Counted from the stretch's first letter, positions 26,033 through 35,400 are shown. The stretch: DNA of 64,000 bases from an uncultured Mycoplasmatota bacterium (GCA_900547775.1 URHW01000001.1:496001-560000), one strand, 5' to 3'. Program-made: numbers and translations. The notes: generated by a model from the letters alone, not told the origin.

Positions 26033-27814
26033 ATGAAGTATATTTATATTATTGGTTTTTCACTTATTTATTCGTTTGTTTTAAGTTTGGTTTATTTTAA
26101 GAAGAATCATTTACAGACAAGGGAGACAAAATATTATTCTATTTTGCTTATTGTTAATTTAATTGGGCTTGTTGGAGAGACTATGTGTTCCATTGTTGGG
26201 TTTACTTTTCCAGAAAATAGTCCGATATCTCATTTTTTTACAAAAACTTTTATGAGTACTTTAACTTGTTTTACCATTATGATGAGTCTTTATATTTATT
26301 CGTTGTGTTTAAGTGATAAAGAAAGTATTTTTGATAAGGTGAAAAAATTTAGTTTGGCATTTTTGATTTTTAGTATTTTTGTAATTTTTGCTTTACCGAT
26401 TACTACAGCGGTAGGTTTTGCGACTGGACCATCTTGTGATTATGTTTATAATGTAGGTACAGTTCTTATTACGCTTAGTATTATTACGACGTTAGTTTGT
26501 TTTAAGAAGATTGACATTACAAAAGCAATTCCATTTTTTGCTTTTACGGTTTTTAATATTGTAATTGCGTTTATTCAAAGACTTAATCCGCAGGTTACTC
26601 TTACTACTTCTATGGAAACTTTAGTACTATTTATTATGTATTTTACTATTGAGAATCCTGACTTAAAATTACTTGCTGAGGTACAGAAGGCGAGAAATTT
26701 ATCTGAGCAGACTAGTAATGAGAAGAGTAATTTTCTAAATGTTGTTACGATGGATATTAAGGATAAGCTTGATAAAGTAGAGGTTATAAGTAATAATATT
26801 GCTTCTTTAACTAAGAATAAAGATATTTTATATGAAGTAAGTGAACTTAATAATATTGTTAATGTTTCTAGAAATAATATTAGGCAGACAATTGATATTT
26901 CGTCATTAGATTCTAAGTATATTAAGAATATTAAGAATAAGTATAATGTAAAGTTACTTTTGGATGGTGTATATTTAAGTAGTAAAGAAAAAGCACATGA
27001 TGGAGTTGATTATAGATTTGTTTTAAGTGAAGGAATGCCAGAGTTTTTATTTGGAGATTCAATGAAGGTTAAGCAGATATTAAATTCTGTTTTGGATAAT
27101 GCTTTAAAGTATACTAATAAGGGTTTTGTTGAGTTTAGAGCTAGTGCGATTATTAAGTATGATGTGTGTAGGCTTATTTTGGTTGTTGAGGATTCAGGAT
27201 GTGGTATTGATATTTTAAAGCATAATGAGATTATGACTAATCATAATGAGATGAGTGATAGTGATATTGAAAATATTGATAATAAGATAGTTAGTCTTTC
27301 TGTTGTTCGCAAGATGCTTAATTTGCTTGGAGGAACTATATCAATTAATAGTGAGAATGGTAAGGGTACTAAAGTACAGATTATCTTGGATCAAAGAATA
27401 GCTTTTGGGGAGAAGTCTAGTGAAGATAAGGTTATAGATAAGTATAATGAAACTTTACTTAGTAAGAAACGTATAGGGGTTGTTAGTTTAAGTGATAAGA
27501 GTGTAAAGGTTATTAAGAATACTTTAAAGAGAGATTGTGATGTTCATATTTTTGATGTTACTTTGGATTTGCTTAATGAACTTAGAAGTGAAGTACGTTA
27601 TGATTTAGTATTTATTGATGAGGATATGGAGAAAATAGATGCTAGAAGTTTTATTTATAAGATAAAGAAGGAGGGCATAGAGTGCCCAGTGGTTGTGCTT
27701 TGTAATGAGATTAATTTTAATATGAAGAAGGAACTTCTTAATGATGGTTTTACGGGAGTTATGAGTAAAAACCTTAGTAAAGATGATGTAAAAGAGTGTG
27801 TAAATAAATTATAA
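26033..27814 (+). CDS. Membrane pseudo-histidine kinase with degenerate receiver domain
   Basis: Six to seven membrane helices (within 1-205) precede a DHp-like region, a HATPase_c domain and a C-terminal receiver-like domain (about 480-593). In the DHp box the usual H-E is replaced by M240-D241 (NFLNVVTMDIKDKL), so the phosphoacceptor histidine is absent. The ATPase domain keeps an N box (NSVLDNALKYT), G1 (DSGCGID) and G2 (GKGTKV). The receiver keeps D529 and K579 but has SL instead of the acidic pair. The protein cannot follow the classical phosphorelay; it may be an allosteric partner or sensor. GGAGG precedes the ATG, and spo0A follows by 112 bp. Confidence 0.82.
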   Translation: MKYIYIIGFSLIYSFVLSLVYFKKNHLQTRETKYYSILLIVNLIGLVGETMCSIVGFTFPENSPISHFFTKTFMSTLTCFTIMMSLYIYSLCLSDKESIFDKVKKFSLAFLIFSIFVIFALPITTAVGFATGPSCDYVYNVGTVLITLSIITTLVCFKKIDITKAIPFFAFTVFNIVIAFIQRLNPQVTLTTSMETLVLFIMYFTIENPDLKLLAEVQKARNLSEQTSNEKSNFLNVVTMDIKDKLDKVEVISNNIASLTKNKDILYEVSELNNIVNVSRNNIRQTIDISSLDSKYIKNIKNKYNVKLLLDGVYLSSKEKAHDGVDYRFVLSEGMPEFLFGDSMKVKQILNSVLDNALKYTNKGFVEFRASAIIKYDVCRLILVVEDSGCGIDILKHNEIMTNHNEMSDSDIENIDNKIVSLSVVRKMLNLLGGTISINSENGKGTKVQIILDQRIAFGEKSSEDKVIDKYNETLLSKKRIGVVSLSDKSVKVIKNTLKRDCDVHIFDVTLDLLNELRSEVRYDLVFIDEDMEKIDARSFIYKIKKEGIECPVVVLCNEINFNMKKELLNDGFTGVMSKNLSKDDVKECVNKL

Positions 27815-27823
27815 TTCGACAAA
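27815..27823. promoter_or_regulatory. 0A box (Spo0A-binding site)
   Basis: TTCGACAAA is the exact reverse complement of the 0A-box consensus TTTGTCGAA. It lies 112 bp before the spo0A start codon and about 60 bp upstream of the -10 at 27885, which suggests autoregulation as in Bacillus. Confidence 0.6.
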
Positions 27824-27884
27824 AGTTTACGTTTATTTACAATAGTTTACAAAATAATTTCTATGGTTATGACGAAGTTTGTAT

Positions 27885-27890
27885 TATAAT
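27885..27890 (+). promoter_or_regulatory. -10 box of the spo0A promoter
   Basis: TATAAT at 27885-27890, with no convincing -35 (ATGACG near 27869 is the closest but too near). The leader would be about 30 nt with a weak Shine-Dalgarno. Confidence 0.5.
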
Positions 27891-27926
27891 TGATTTGTGT
27901 GTTAGTACGATATGGAAAATTAAAGA

Positions 27927-28679
27927 ATGAATAAAATACGTGTTTTTATAGTTGATGATAGTAGTGATGCTGTTAATGACGTAAAGAAGTATTTTAGTGA
28001 TTGTGGTGATATTGAGGTCGTTTTAAGTGCAAATGATGGAGTAGAGGCAGTTAAAATAATTGAGGAGCGTGCACATGATTTTGATGTACTGATCATGGAT
28101 TTAATTATTCCAAAGTTGGATGGTTTAAGTGTTTTAGAAACTATTTGTAAGAAGGGGATAAATGTTAAGAGTATTGTTACTACTAATATAAACTCTACTT
28201 TAATTATTAATAAATGCATGGATGAGGGTGTTAACTATTATATGCTTAAGCCTTATGATATGGCTTCTTTGTATTCAAGAGTGAGAGAGGTTTATAAAAC
28301 TAGTAGTAAGGAATTATTTCTTGATGATAAGTCTTTAAATGGGGCAATTACTGATATGTTACATTCTTTAGGAATTCCATCTCATATTAAGGGGTATTCT
28401 TATATTAGGGATAGTATTAGTTTGATGTATAAGAATCCATCGATGATAGGAGCAATTACAAAGGAGTTATATCCTGAGGTTGCTTCAATGTATGATACAA
28501 CGTCTAGTAGAGTTGAAAGAGCAATTAGACATGCGATTGAGGTTAGTTGGAGCAGAGGGGATTATGATTTGATGGAGTCTTTATTTGGACATTCTGTAGA
28601 TTATGATAGAGCTAAACCGACTAATTCTGAGTTTATAGCAACTCTTGCAGATAGATTAAGGTTAGATAATTGTTTTTGA
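27927..28679 (+). CDS. spo0A: Sporulation master regulator Spo0A
   Basis: The receiver domain (1-120) has the acidic pair D10-D11, phospho-acceptor D58 (LIMDLIIP) and K108. The C-terminal effector domain (about 138-250) carries the signature Spo0A DNA-binding segment, with SSRVERAIRHAIEVSWSRG (193-211) as recognition helix and KPTNSEFIATLADRLRL at the end. The overall 250-aa length is typical. Phosphorylated Spo0A binds 0A boxes, and a perfect one lies upstream. It follows a kinase-like gene that lacks the phosphoacceptor His, so its phosphate donor must be elsewhere. Its presence shows the organism belongs to, or descends from, spore formers. Confidence 0.96.
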   Translation: MNKIRVFIVDDSSDAVNDVKKYFSDCGDIEVVLSANDGVEAVKIIEERAHDFDVLIMDLIIPKLDGLSVLETICKKGINVKSIVTTNINSTLIINKCMDEGVNYYMLKPYDMASLYSRVREVYKTSSKELFLDDKSLNGAITDMLHSLGIPSHIKGYSYIRDSISLMYKNPSMIGAITKELYPEVASMYDTTSSRVERAIRHAIEVSWSRGDYDLMESLFGHSVDYDRAKPTNSEFIATLADRLRLDNCF

Positions 28680-28735
28680 ATATATTTGATAAATCTTCCG
28701 CATTATATCATAAGATATAAAAGGAGGATTTTTTT

Positions 28736-30397
28736 ATGGACAAGTGTTTTAATAAAGATGTTTGTATGATATTAAAGTCTGCAGAGGGAGAGATGCTTAA
28801 TTTAAGGCATCCTTATGTTGGGACGGAACATTTGCTTCTTGCTTTGCTAAAAAGGGATAGAGTAAAAAAAATATGTTATAAATTTAATTTGACTTATGCT
28901 GGTTTTAGGGATGAACTTGTTAGATTAATTGGTCAGGCTTCTAAGAAAAGTGAAGTTATTTTATATACACCACTTCTTAAATTAGTTATTGATAATGCTT
29001 ATAATAAAAGTTATGATGAGCATAAGGAGATGGATGAGTTATATTTACTTTCTTCTTTGTTTGGGGAAAGTGATGGGATAGCACTTAGAGTAGCTTATAA
29101 TATGGGAGTTGATACAGATGCACTTGTTAAGGAACTTGATAAGCCAAAGATACTTTCGTCTATTGGGGTATGTTTAACTGATAAGGAAATAGATAAGATT
29201 TATTTAAGAGATAAGGAACTTGATGAAGTGATGGAGATACTTTTAAGAAAGGGTAAGAATAACCCTTTACTTGTTGGTGCTCCCGGAGTTGGTAAGACGG
29301 CGATTGCATATGAACTTGCTAGGAGGATAAAGTGTGGAAATGTGCCAGATAGATTAAAGGGAAAAGAGGTTTATTTGGTTAGTACTTCTAGTTTGGTTTC
29401 GGGTACTAAGTATCGTGGTGAGTTTGAAGAGAGAGTAAATGGGCTTATTAATGAGGTTATTCGTAATGGGAACATTATTTTATTTATTGATGAGATTCAT
29501 ACGATTATGAAGACTGGTTCTAGTGAGGCTGGAGTTGATGGTGCTAATATTTTAAAGCCTTATTTAGCTAGGAATGATTTAAAGATTATTGGAGCTACTA
29601 CTAAAAGGGAGTATGATGAGTATTTAAAGAAAGATGGGGCTTTTGCGAGAAGGTTTGCGAAGGTGATTGTTAATGAGCCTAGTTTAAAGGATACTGTTAC
29701 AATATTAAATAAGTTAAAGAAGAGTTATGAAGATTTTTATAATTTGAAGATTAATTCTAATGTTATTAAGTATTTAGTAGATTTGTGTGATAAGTATTTA
29801 CTTAATAGTTATAATCCTGATAAGTCTATAGATATACTAGATACTAGTTTATCTAAAATTGCTTTAGAAGGTAAGAAACGTATACTTACGAAGGAAGATG
29901 TGTATGATGTAATAAGCAAGAGATGTAATATTTCTTTAGTTAGTGAAGAGAATTTAGATAGGGTAAGGGCGGTGCTTAGTGATAAGTATTCAGAAGTGCT
30001 TGCTGATAATGTTGTTAAGATGTTTAAGTGCACTGATAAAAGTAAGTATATGGTGTTTAGTGGTAGTGATGATAAAAGACGGGCTCCATTTGATATAGGT
30101 AAGTGTTTAGGGGTTAATGTGATCGATATAGATTGTGCTCTTTATAATGATGAGTATAGTTTAAATAAGTTTGTGAGTACTAATTATTTATATAACAAGA
30201 TTAGTGATAATCCTTTTTCTTTGGTGGTATTTGATAATTATAATAAGAGGGGAAGGGTTTTGGATAATATAATTAAGATGATGAAGGATAAAGGGTATAT
30301 TGAAAATAATATGAATGAAAGGCTTTATTTAGATAAGTCCGTGATGTTTTTGATTGATGAAGAGGTTGGTACTAAAGTAGGGTTTGCGGCTAGTTAG
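28736..30397 (+). CDS. ClpC-like AAA+ ATPase with a degenerate second module
   Basis: Residues 1-140 resemble the double Clp-N repeat (HPYVGTEHLLLALL). The first AAA+ module (about 160-400) is intact: Walker A GAPGVGKT (181-188), Walker B IILFIDEIH (247-255) and the pore-loop segment GTKYRGEFEERV. The remainder (about 410-553) aligns with the second AAA+ module of ClpC but has no Walker A and no Walker B, and the total of 553 aa is far below the usual about 810. It also lacks the ClpP-binding loop and middle domain. It may be a regulatory or remodelling derivative rather than a ClpP partner. AGGAGG precedes the ATG. Neighbours are spo0A and cysS, resembling the clpC-near-cysS grouping of Firmicutes only loosely. 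Confidence 0.8.
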   Translation: MDKCFNKDVCMILKSAEGEMLNLRHPYVGTEHLLLALLKRDRVKKICYKFNLTYAGFRDELVRLIGQASKKSEVILYTPLLKLVIDNAYNKSYDEHKEMDELYLLSSLFGESDGIALRVAYNMGVDTDALVKELDKPKILSSIGVCLTDKEIDKIYLRDKELDEVMEILLRKGKNNPLLVGAPGVGKTAIAYELARRIKCGNVPDRLKGKEVYLVSTSSLVSGTKYRGEFEERVNGLINEVIRNGNIILFIDEIHTIMKTGSSEAGVDGANILKPYLARNDLKIIGATTKREYDEYLKKDGAFARRFAKVIVNEPSLKDTVTILNKLKKSYEDFYNLKINSNVIKYLVDLCDKYLLNSYNPDKSIDILDTSLSKIALEGKKRILTKEDVYDVISKRCNISLVSEENLDRVRAVLSDKYSEVLADNVVKMFKCTDKSKYMVFSGSDDKRRAPFDIGKCLGVNVIDIDCALYNDEYSLNKFVSTNYLYNKISDNPFSLVVFDNYNKRGRVLDNIIKMMKDKGYIENNMNERLYLDKSVMFLIDEEVGTKVGFAAS

Positions 30398-30429
30398 GGC
30401 TTGTGTTATAATATTTGTTAGGAGGCATT

Positions 30430-31818
30430 ATGAAAATATATAATACATTAACTAGAACTGTTGAAGAGTTCGTTCCTTATGAGGAGGGAAAGGTAAAGTT
30501 TTATACATGCGGCCCAACTGTTTATCATTATGCTCATATAGGTAATATGCGTAATTATATTGGACATGATATTTTAGATAAGACACTTAGATATTTAGGG
30601 TATGATGTTAAGAGAGTTATGAATATTACTGATGTTGGACATTTAAAAAGTGATAGTGATAGTGGCGCGGATAAAATGGTTGAGAGTGCTAAGGCAGAGC
30701 ATAAGAGTGTAATGGATATTGCTAAGTTTTATACTGATGCATTTTTTAAGGACTTTGATGCGCTTAACTGTCGAAGACCAGATGTTGTTAGTCCCGCTAC
30801 TGATAATATAGATGAATATATTAAGATAATAAATGTTTTACTTGATAAAGGTTATGCTTATAAGTCTGGAGGAAATGTTTATTTTGATGTTAGTAAGCTT
30901 ACAGATTATTATAAATTAACTAATCATAAAGAAGATGATATGGTTGTTGGTGTTAGAGATGGTGTTGATTATGATGATAGTAAGCGTAATCAGGCAGACT
31001 TTGCTTTATGGTTTACTAAAAGTAAGTTTGAAGATCAAGATTTAAAGTGGGATTCACCTTTTGGAACTGGTTATCCAGGATGGCATATTGAGTGTACTGG
31101 TATTAGTTTAAAATATTTAGGCGAACACTTAGATATTCATGGTGGCGGAGTAGATAATATTTTTCCACATCACACTAATGAGATAGCACAAAGTGAGGCT
31201 TATTTAGGTCATAAGTGGTGTAATTATTGGTTTCATAATGAACATTTAATGGATGAGACTGGTAAGATGAGTAAGAGTAAGGGAGCTGTATTATCAGTAA
31301 GTGTTCTTATGGAAAAGGGGTATAATCCACTTGCATTTAGACTTATGTGCTTACAGAGTCATTATCGTAAGCAGTTAGTATTCTCTTATGAAGCTCTTAA
31401 TCAAGTTGAAGCACAGTATGATAAACTTATTAATCGTATCGGTTTAATTAAAGATGAGGGAGACTTAGATGAAGGAGAGTTTGCTTCTTATAATGATAAG
31501 TTTATGGAGAGTTTGTCTAATGATTTAAATACTGCAAATGCAATAACTTTAGTGTATGATTTACTTAAAGATGAGATGGTTAATGGTCATACTAAGTTAG
31601 AGTTACTTAGAAATTTTGATAAAGTTTTAAGTTTGAATTTAGTTGCTGAGAAGAAGGTAAGTGCAGATCATGATAAGATTATGAAGTTAATTGAGGCTAG
31701 AAATGATGCGAAGAAGAAACGTGATTTTGAACTTGCAGATACAATTAGAGATGAACTTAAAGCAAAGGGAATTATTTTGATTGATACAAGGGAAGGCACT
31801 ACCTATAAGGAGGTATAG
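30430..31818 (+). CDS. cysS: Cysteinyl-tRNA synthetase
   Basis: A class I aminoacyl-tRNA synthetase. TCGPTVYHYAHIGN (around 22-35) contains the HIGH-like signature and a zinc Cys, GWHIECTGIS and the HHTNE segment give the other zinc ligands, and KMSKSKG (about 264-270) is the KMSKS loop. The C-terminal ARNDAKKKRDFELADTIRDEL is the conserved tRNA-binding end. The 462-aa length is standard. The start is ATG at 30430 with GGAGG; an upstream in-frame TTG is rejected. It is 1 bp before the metallopeptidase gene. Confidence 0.97.
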   Translation: MKIYNTLTRTVEEFVPYEEGKVKFYTCGPTVYHYAHIGNMRNYIGHDILDKTLRYLGYDVKRVMNITDVGHLKSDSDSGADKMVESAKAEHKSVMDIAKFYTDAFFKDFDALNCRRPDVVSPATDNIDEYIKIINVLLDKGYAYKSGGNVYFDVSKLTDYYKLTNHKEDDMVVGVRDGVDYDDSKRNQADFALWFTKSKFEDQDLKWDSPFGTGYPGWHIECTGISLKYLGEHLDIHGGGVDNIFPHHTNEIAQSEAYLGHKWCNYWFHNEHLMDETGKMSKSKGAVLSVSVLMEKGYNPLAFRLMCLQSHYRKQLVFSYEALNQVEAQYDKLINRIGLIKDEGDLDEGEFASYNDKFMESLSNDLNTANAITLVYDLLKDEMVNGHTKLELLRNFDKVLSLNLVAEKKVSADHDKIMKLIEARNDAKKKRDFELADTIRDELKAKGIILIDTREGTTYKEV

Positions 31819-32484
31819 ATGGATTTACTTTATTTAATTGCTATTTTAATTCCCTTAATGGCTCAGATTTATGTAAGTACCAGTTATAGTAAGTTTAGAG
31901 TAGTTAAGAATGGTAAAGGGTTAACAGGACTTGATACTGCTAAGAAGATATTAGAAGCTAATGGTCTAGGAGATTTATATGTTGTTGAGACTAAAGGGAA
32001 GATGACTGATCATTATGACCCAACTAGAAGGACAGTTAGATTATCAACAGAGGTTTTTCATGGTGATAGTGTAGCTTCCCTTGCTATTGCTGCACATGAA
32101 TGTGGGCATGCTATTCAAGATAAGGACGGATATTTCTTTATGAGATTGCGTAGTTTTATCTATCCGGTAGTTAATTTAGGAACAACATTTGCTTATGTGT
32201 TACTTATCATTGGGGCTATTTTAGAAATGCATAATTTAATTATGCTTGCGATAGCATTATATGGTCTTGGTTTAGTTTTCCAGCTTATTACTTTACCAGT
32301 TGAGATAGATGCTAGTAAAAGAGCACTTAATAATTTAAATGAGTTAGGGCTTACTGATAATACTGATGCAAGCGGAGCAAGTAGAATGCTAAGGGCAGCG
32401 GCTTATACATACGTTGCTGGTGTGTTATCTAGTGCGTTAGAGATTATTAGATTACTTGCTATATTTGGAAGAGATAGAGATTAA
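31819..32484 (+). CDS. YugP-family zinc membrane metallopeptidase
   Basis: A 221-aa membrane protein of the neutral zinc metallopeptidase family (YugP). The zinc-binding HEXXH is HECGH (residues about 93-97), preceded by the family strand YDPTRRTVRLS. It has about three membrane helices: one N-terminal, two around 118-160, and possibly another near 190. It acts in the membrane; its substrate is unknown. It follows cysS with no gap (AGGAGG lies inside the cysS end), so the two are co-transcribed. A terminator follows at 32487. Confidence 0.88.
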   Translation: MDLLYLIAILIPLMAQIYVSTSYSKFRVVKNGKGLTGLDTAKKILEANGLGDLYVVETKGKMTDHYDPTRRTVRLSTEVFHGDSVASLAIAAHECGHAIQDKDGYFFMRLRSFIYPVVNLGTTFAYVLLIIGAILEMHNLIMLAIALYGLGLVFQLITLPVEIDASKRALNNLNELGLTDNTDASGASRMLRAAAYTYVAGVLSSALEIIRLLAIFGRDRD

Positions 32485-32486
32485 TA

Positions 32487-32516
32487 TAAAATTGGTGGAA
32501 AAAGCCAATTTTTTTA
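32487..32516 (+). terminator. Intrinsic terminator after the YugP-like gene
   Basis: AAATTGG pairs with CCAATTT around a 9-nt loop, followed by seven Ts. Confidence 0.8.
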
Positions 32517-32611
32517 AGGGATATTTTTTTGAATTAACTAGTAAAAGATGGGAATAATAGAATTGTATTTTTAAGTATTATTAGTTTGTTTTTTACTTGA
32601 TGAAAATTTTA

Positions 32612-32640
32612 TTGACTTAAGCAAACAAATGTATTAATAT
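32612..32640 (+). promoter_or_regulatory. uvrB promoter with LexA-like box
   Basis: TTGACT (32612-32617) and TAATAT (32635-32640) are spaced 17 bp. Between them, CAAACAAATGTATT (32622-32635) matches the Gram-positive LexA/DinR box CGAACRNRYGTTYC at 11 of 14 positions, consistent with SOS control of uvrB. Confidence 0.5.
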
Positions 32641-32663
32641 AGTTGGTGTTAGGAGATGAGCGT

Positions 32664-34613
32664 ATGTTTGAGTTAATTTCTAAGTATAAACCTAGTGGAG
32701 ATCAGCCTGAGGCAATTGATGAACTTGTTAAAGGTGTAGAGGAAGGCAAGAAAGCACAAGTTTTAATGGGAGCTACTGGTACTGGTAAGACTTTTATGGT
32801 TGCTAATGTTATTGCAAGGGTTAATAAACCTACATTAGTTCTTGCTCATAATAAGACTTTAGCAGGGCAACTTTATAGTGAGTTTAAAGAGTTGTTTCCA
32901 AATAATCATGTCGAATACTTTGTCTCTTATTATGATTATTATCAACCAGAAGCATATGTACCATCAACAGATACTTATATAGAAAAGGATTCTAGTATTA
33001 ATGATGAAATAGATGAACTTAGACATGGGGCGACTAGTGCTTTGATTAATTATAAAGATACGATTGTAGTAGCTTCTGTTTCTTGTATTTATGGTATTGG
33101 AGAGCCAGAAGAGTATAAGAATAATATGCTTATTTTAAGTGTTGGGGATAAAATTAAACGTAATACGATAATTGATAGATTGGTGTCAATGACTTATGAG
33201 AGAAATCAGCTGGATTTTCATCGTGGTACTTTTAGAGTTAATGGTGATGTGATTGATGTTGTGCCAGCAAGTGAGAGAAAAAATGGTATTAGAATTGAAC
33301 TTTTTGGTGATGAAGTTGATCGCATTTGTGAATTTGATGTTTTAAGTGGAAATGTTATTCAAAATATTAAGCATATTACTTTATTTCCGGCTAGTCACTT
33401 TGTTACGGGTGATGCGAAACTTGCTGAAGCAATTAAGAGGATTGATAAGGAAAAAGATGAGCAGATTAAGTATTTTCATGAACATGGTAAATTAATTGAG
33501 GAGCAAAGAATTAAAGAAAGATGCGAGTATGATTTAGAGATGCTTAGGGAAACTGGCTTTTGTCATGGTATTGAAAATTATAGTAGACATTTAGCACTTA
33601 GAGGAGAGGGTGAAACACCATCTACTTTGATGGATTTCTTTGGTGATGATTATTTACTTATTGTGGATGAATCACATGTAACTCTTCCTCAGGTTAAAGC
33701 AATGTATAATGGTGATAGAATGCGTAAACAAACACTTGTTGATTATGGTTTTAGACTTCCTAGTGCACTTGATAACAGACCACTTAAATTTGATGAGTTT
33801 AATGCTAAGATTAAAGAGGCTATATATATATCAGCTACTCCTGGTGATTATGAGTTATCGCTTACTGGCGGTAAGTTTACGGAAGCAATTATTCGTCCAA
33901 CTGGGCTTTTAGACCCAGAAATTGAGGTTAAACCGACTGAAGGTCAAATAGATGATTTAATTGGAGAGATTAATGATAGAGTTAGTAAGAATGAGAGAGT
34001 TCTTGTTACAACGCTTACAATTAGGATGGCTGAAGAACTTACTAATTATTTAAAGAGTGTTAATATAAAAGTTGCTTATTTACATAATGAGGTTAAGACT
34101 TTTGAAAGGCTTAGAATTATACGTGATTTAAGACTTGGTAAGTATGATGTTATTGTTGGTATTAACCTTCTTAGGGAGGGAATTGATATTCCAGAAGTTA
34201 GTTTGATAGCAATTATGGATGCTGATAAGCAAGGGTTCTTGCGTAGTGAGAGAAGTTTGATACAAACTATTGGTAGAGCAGCACGTAATCAAAATGGGCA
34301 TGTTATTATGTATGCTGATACGATTAGTGATGCGATGGATAAAGCGATTAAGGAAACTAGAAGGCGTAGAAGTATCCAGGAGGCATATAATAAAGAACAT
34401 GGTATTGTACCTAAGACAGTTGTCAAGGAAATTAGAGATTTAATTTCTAATGAGGTTAAGGATGAAAGCAAAGAGAAACTTAGTAAGAAGGAGTCTCGTG
34501 AGATGATGCAAAAGGTTGAAAATGAGATGCGTAAGGCAGCTAAGGAGCTTGATTTTGAAAGAGCAATGCAATTAAGGGATATATTGTTTGAAATGAAAGC
34601 AAATGAAAAATAA
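32664..34613 (+). CDS. uvrB: Excinuclease ABC subunit B
   Basis: The damage-verification helicase-like subunit of nucleotide excision repair. The Walker A GATGTGKT, the beta-hairpin region with YYDYYQPEAYVP, the DEAD-like DESH, TLTIRMAEELT and the helicase motif QTIGRAARN are visible, and the C-terminal UVR domain (LRDILFEM end) binds UvrC. The 649-aa length is standard. GGAGATGAG precedes the ATG at 32664; an upstream in-frame TTG is rejected. uvrA is not adjacent in this window. A candidate LexA site overlaps the promoter. Confidence 0.97.
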   Translation: MFELISKYKPSGDQPEAIDELVKGVEEGKKAQVLMGATGTGKTFMVANVIARVNKPTLVLAHNKTLAGQLYSEFKELFPNNHVEYFVSYYDYYQPEAYVPSTDTYIEKDSSINDEIDELRHGATSALINYKDTIVVASVSCIYGIGEPEEYKNNMLILSVGDKIKRNTIIDRLVSMTYERNQLDFHRGTFRVNGDVIDVVPASERKNGIRIELFGDEVDRICEFDVLSGNVIQNIKHITLFPASHFVTGDAKLAEAIKRIDKEKDEQIKYFHEHGKLIEEQRIKERCEYDLEMLRETGFCHGIENYSRHLALRGEGETPSTLMDFFGDDYLLIVDESHVTLPQVKAMYNGDRMRKQTLVDYGFRLPSALDNRPLKFDEFNAKIKEAIYISATPGDYELSLTGGKFTEAIIRPTGLLDPEIEVKPTEGQIDDLIGEINDRVSKNERVLVTTLTIRMAEELTNYLKSVNIKVAYLHNEVKTFERLRIIRDLRLGKYDVIVGINLLREGIDIPEVSLIAIMDADKQGFLRSERSLIQTIGRAARNQNGHVIMYADTISDAMDKAIKETRRRRSIQEAYNKEHGIVPKTVVKEIRDLISNEVKDESKEKLSKKESREMMQKVENEMRKAAKELDFERAMQLRDILFEMKANEK

Positions 34614-34645
34614 AATGCAAGCTAATTATTTGTTTTGCATTTTTG
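34612..34645 (+). terminator. Intrinsic terminator after uvrB
   Basis: AAAATGCAA pairs with TTGCATTTT across a 14-nt loop, followed by Ts. It begins at the last base of the uvrB stop codon. Confidence 0.65.
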
Positions 34646-34680
34646 ATCGTTATAGTTTATACTTGTGTTAGAGGTGAATT

Positions 34681-35400
34681 ATGAAAAAGGGTATATGGTG
34701 GTTATTTGGTGGTATTGGTTTAAGTGCAATTGTGTTTGCAGTTCTTTTGGCTACTAATGTTGTTAGTTTACACGATAATTCTTCAAATGATAATAGTAAT
34801 AATAATTTAGTTAGTAATGAAGAAGATATTTGTAAGCTTAATAAAAAAGTTGATGGGGTGGAATACTTATTTTTAGTTAGTAAACTAGAGGACTTGTATT
34901 ATTTAAATGTCTATTATATTGGAGATAGGGCAGAAGGTCTTTTATATCGTACTGATATTGAGTATTCTGGTGAGTGTAATGAAGAGTTAACTGAATATGT
35001 TAGTAGAAAATTAATTAATTCTGACGAAGAATATAATTATTATTTATATCGTTATCCTACTGGTCCAAGTTTTAGGTTAGTCTTAGTTGCTAGTCATAAA
35101 AAATATGAATATATGTATAATATGTTGGAACTTGGTTATGATCATAATGATTTGGTAACAAAAGTTCAAAGTGGTAAAAAAGATTATGTTTTGAGTGAAA
35201 TTGTTGAATTGGATGGTAATGCCCGTATTTCAAATGGTAAGCTTTATTTTATTGATGATAGAACGCAAGGTGGCACAGTTAATATTGTTGATTGTGATGA
35301 AGTTGGTGTTCATGAAGAGTATGTATTTGAATTTGGAAATGGTACATTTACTAAACAAAAAAGTGGCGACTTATATTTTTCTACACAAGAAAAATGTTAA
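34681..35400 (+). CDS. Anchored extracytoplasmic protein of unknown function
   Basis: I do not recognise a family. Residues 5-29 form a membrane segment (signal anchor), followed by an Asn/Ser-rich linker (about 33-47) and an outer domain (about 50-239) rich in Tyr and charged residues, with four to five Cys (about 52, 99, 209 and near the end) that could form disulfides. There is no lipobox. TTAGAGGTGAATT precedes the ATG. It is a single gene with a promoter-like stretch after the uvrB terminator, and converges on the VanY-like gene through a shared terminator. Confidence 0.6.
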   Translation: MKKGIWWLFGGIGLSAIVFAVLLATNVVSLHDNSSNDNSNNNLVSNEEDICKLNKKVDGVEYLFLVSKLEDLYYLNVYYIGDRAEGLLYRTDIEYSGECNEELTEYVSRKLINSDEEYNYYLYRYPTGPSFRLVLVASHKKYEYMYNMLELGYDHNDLVTKVQSGKKDYVLSEIVELDGNARISNGKLYFIDDRTQGGTVNIVDCDEVGVHEEYVFEFGNGTFTKQKSGDLYFSTQEKC

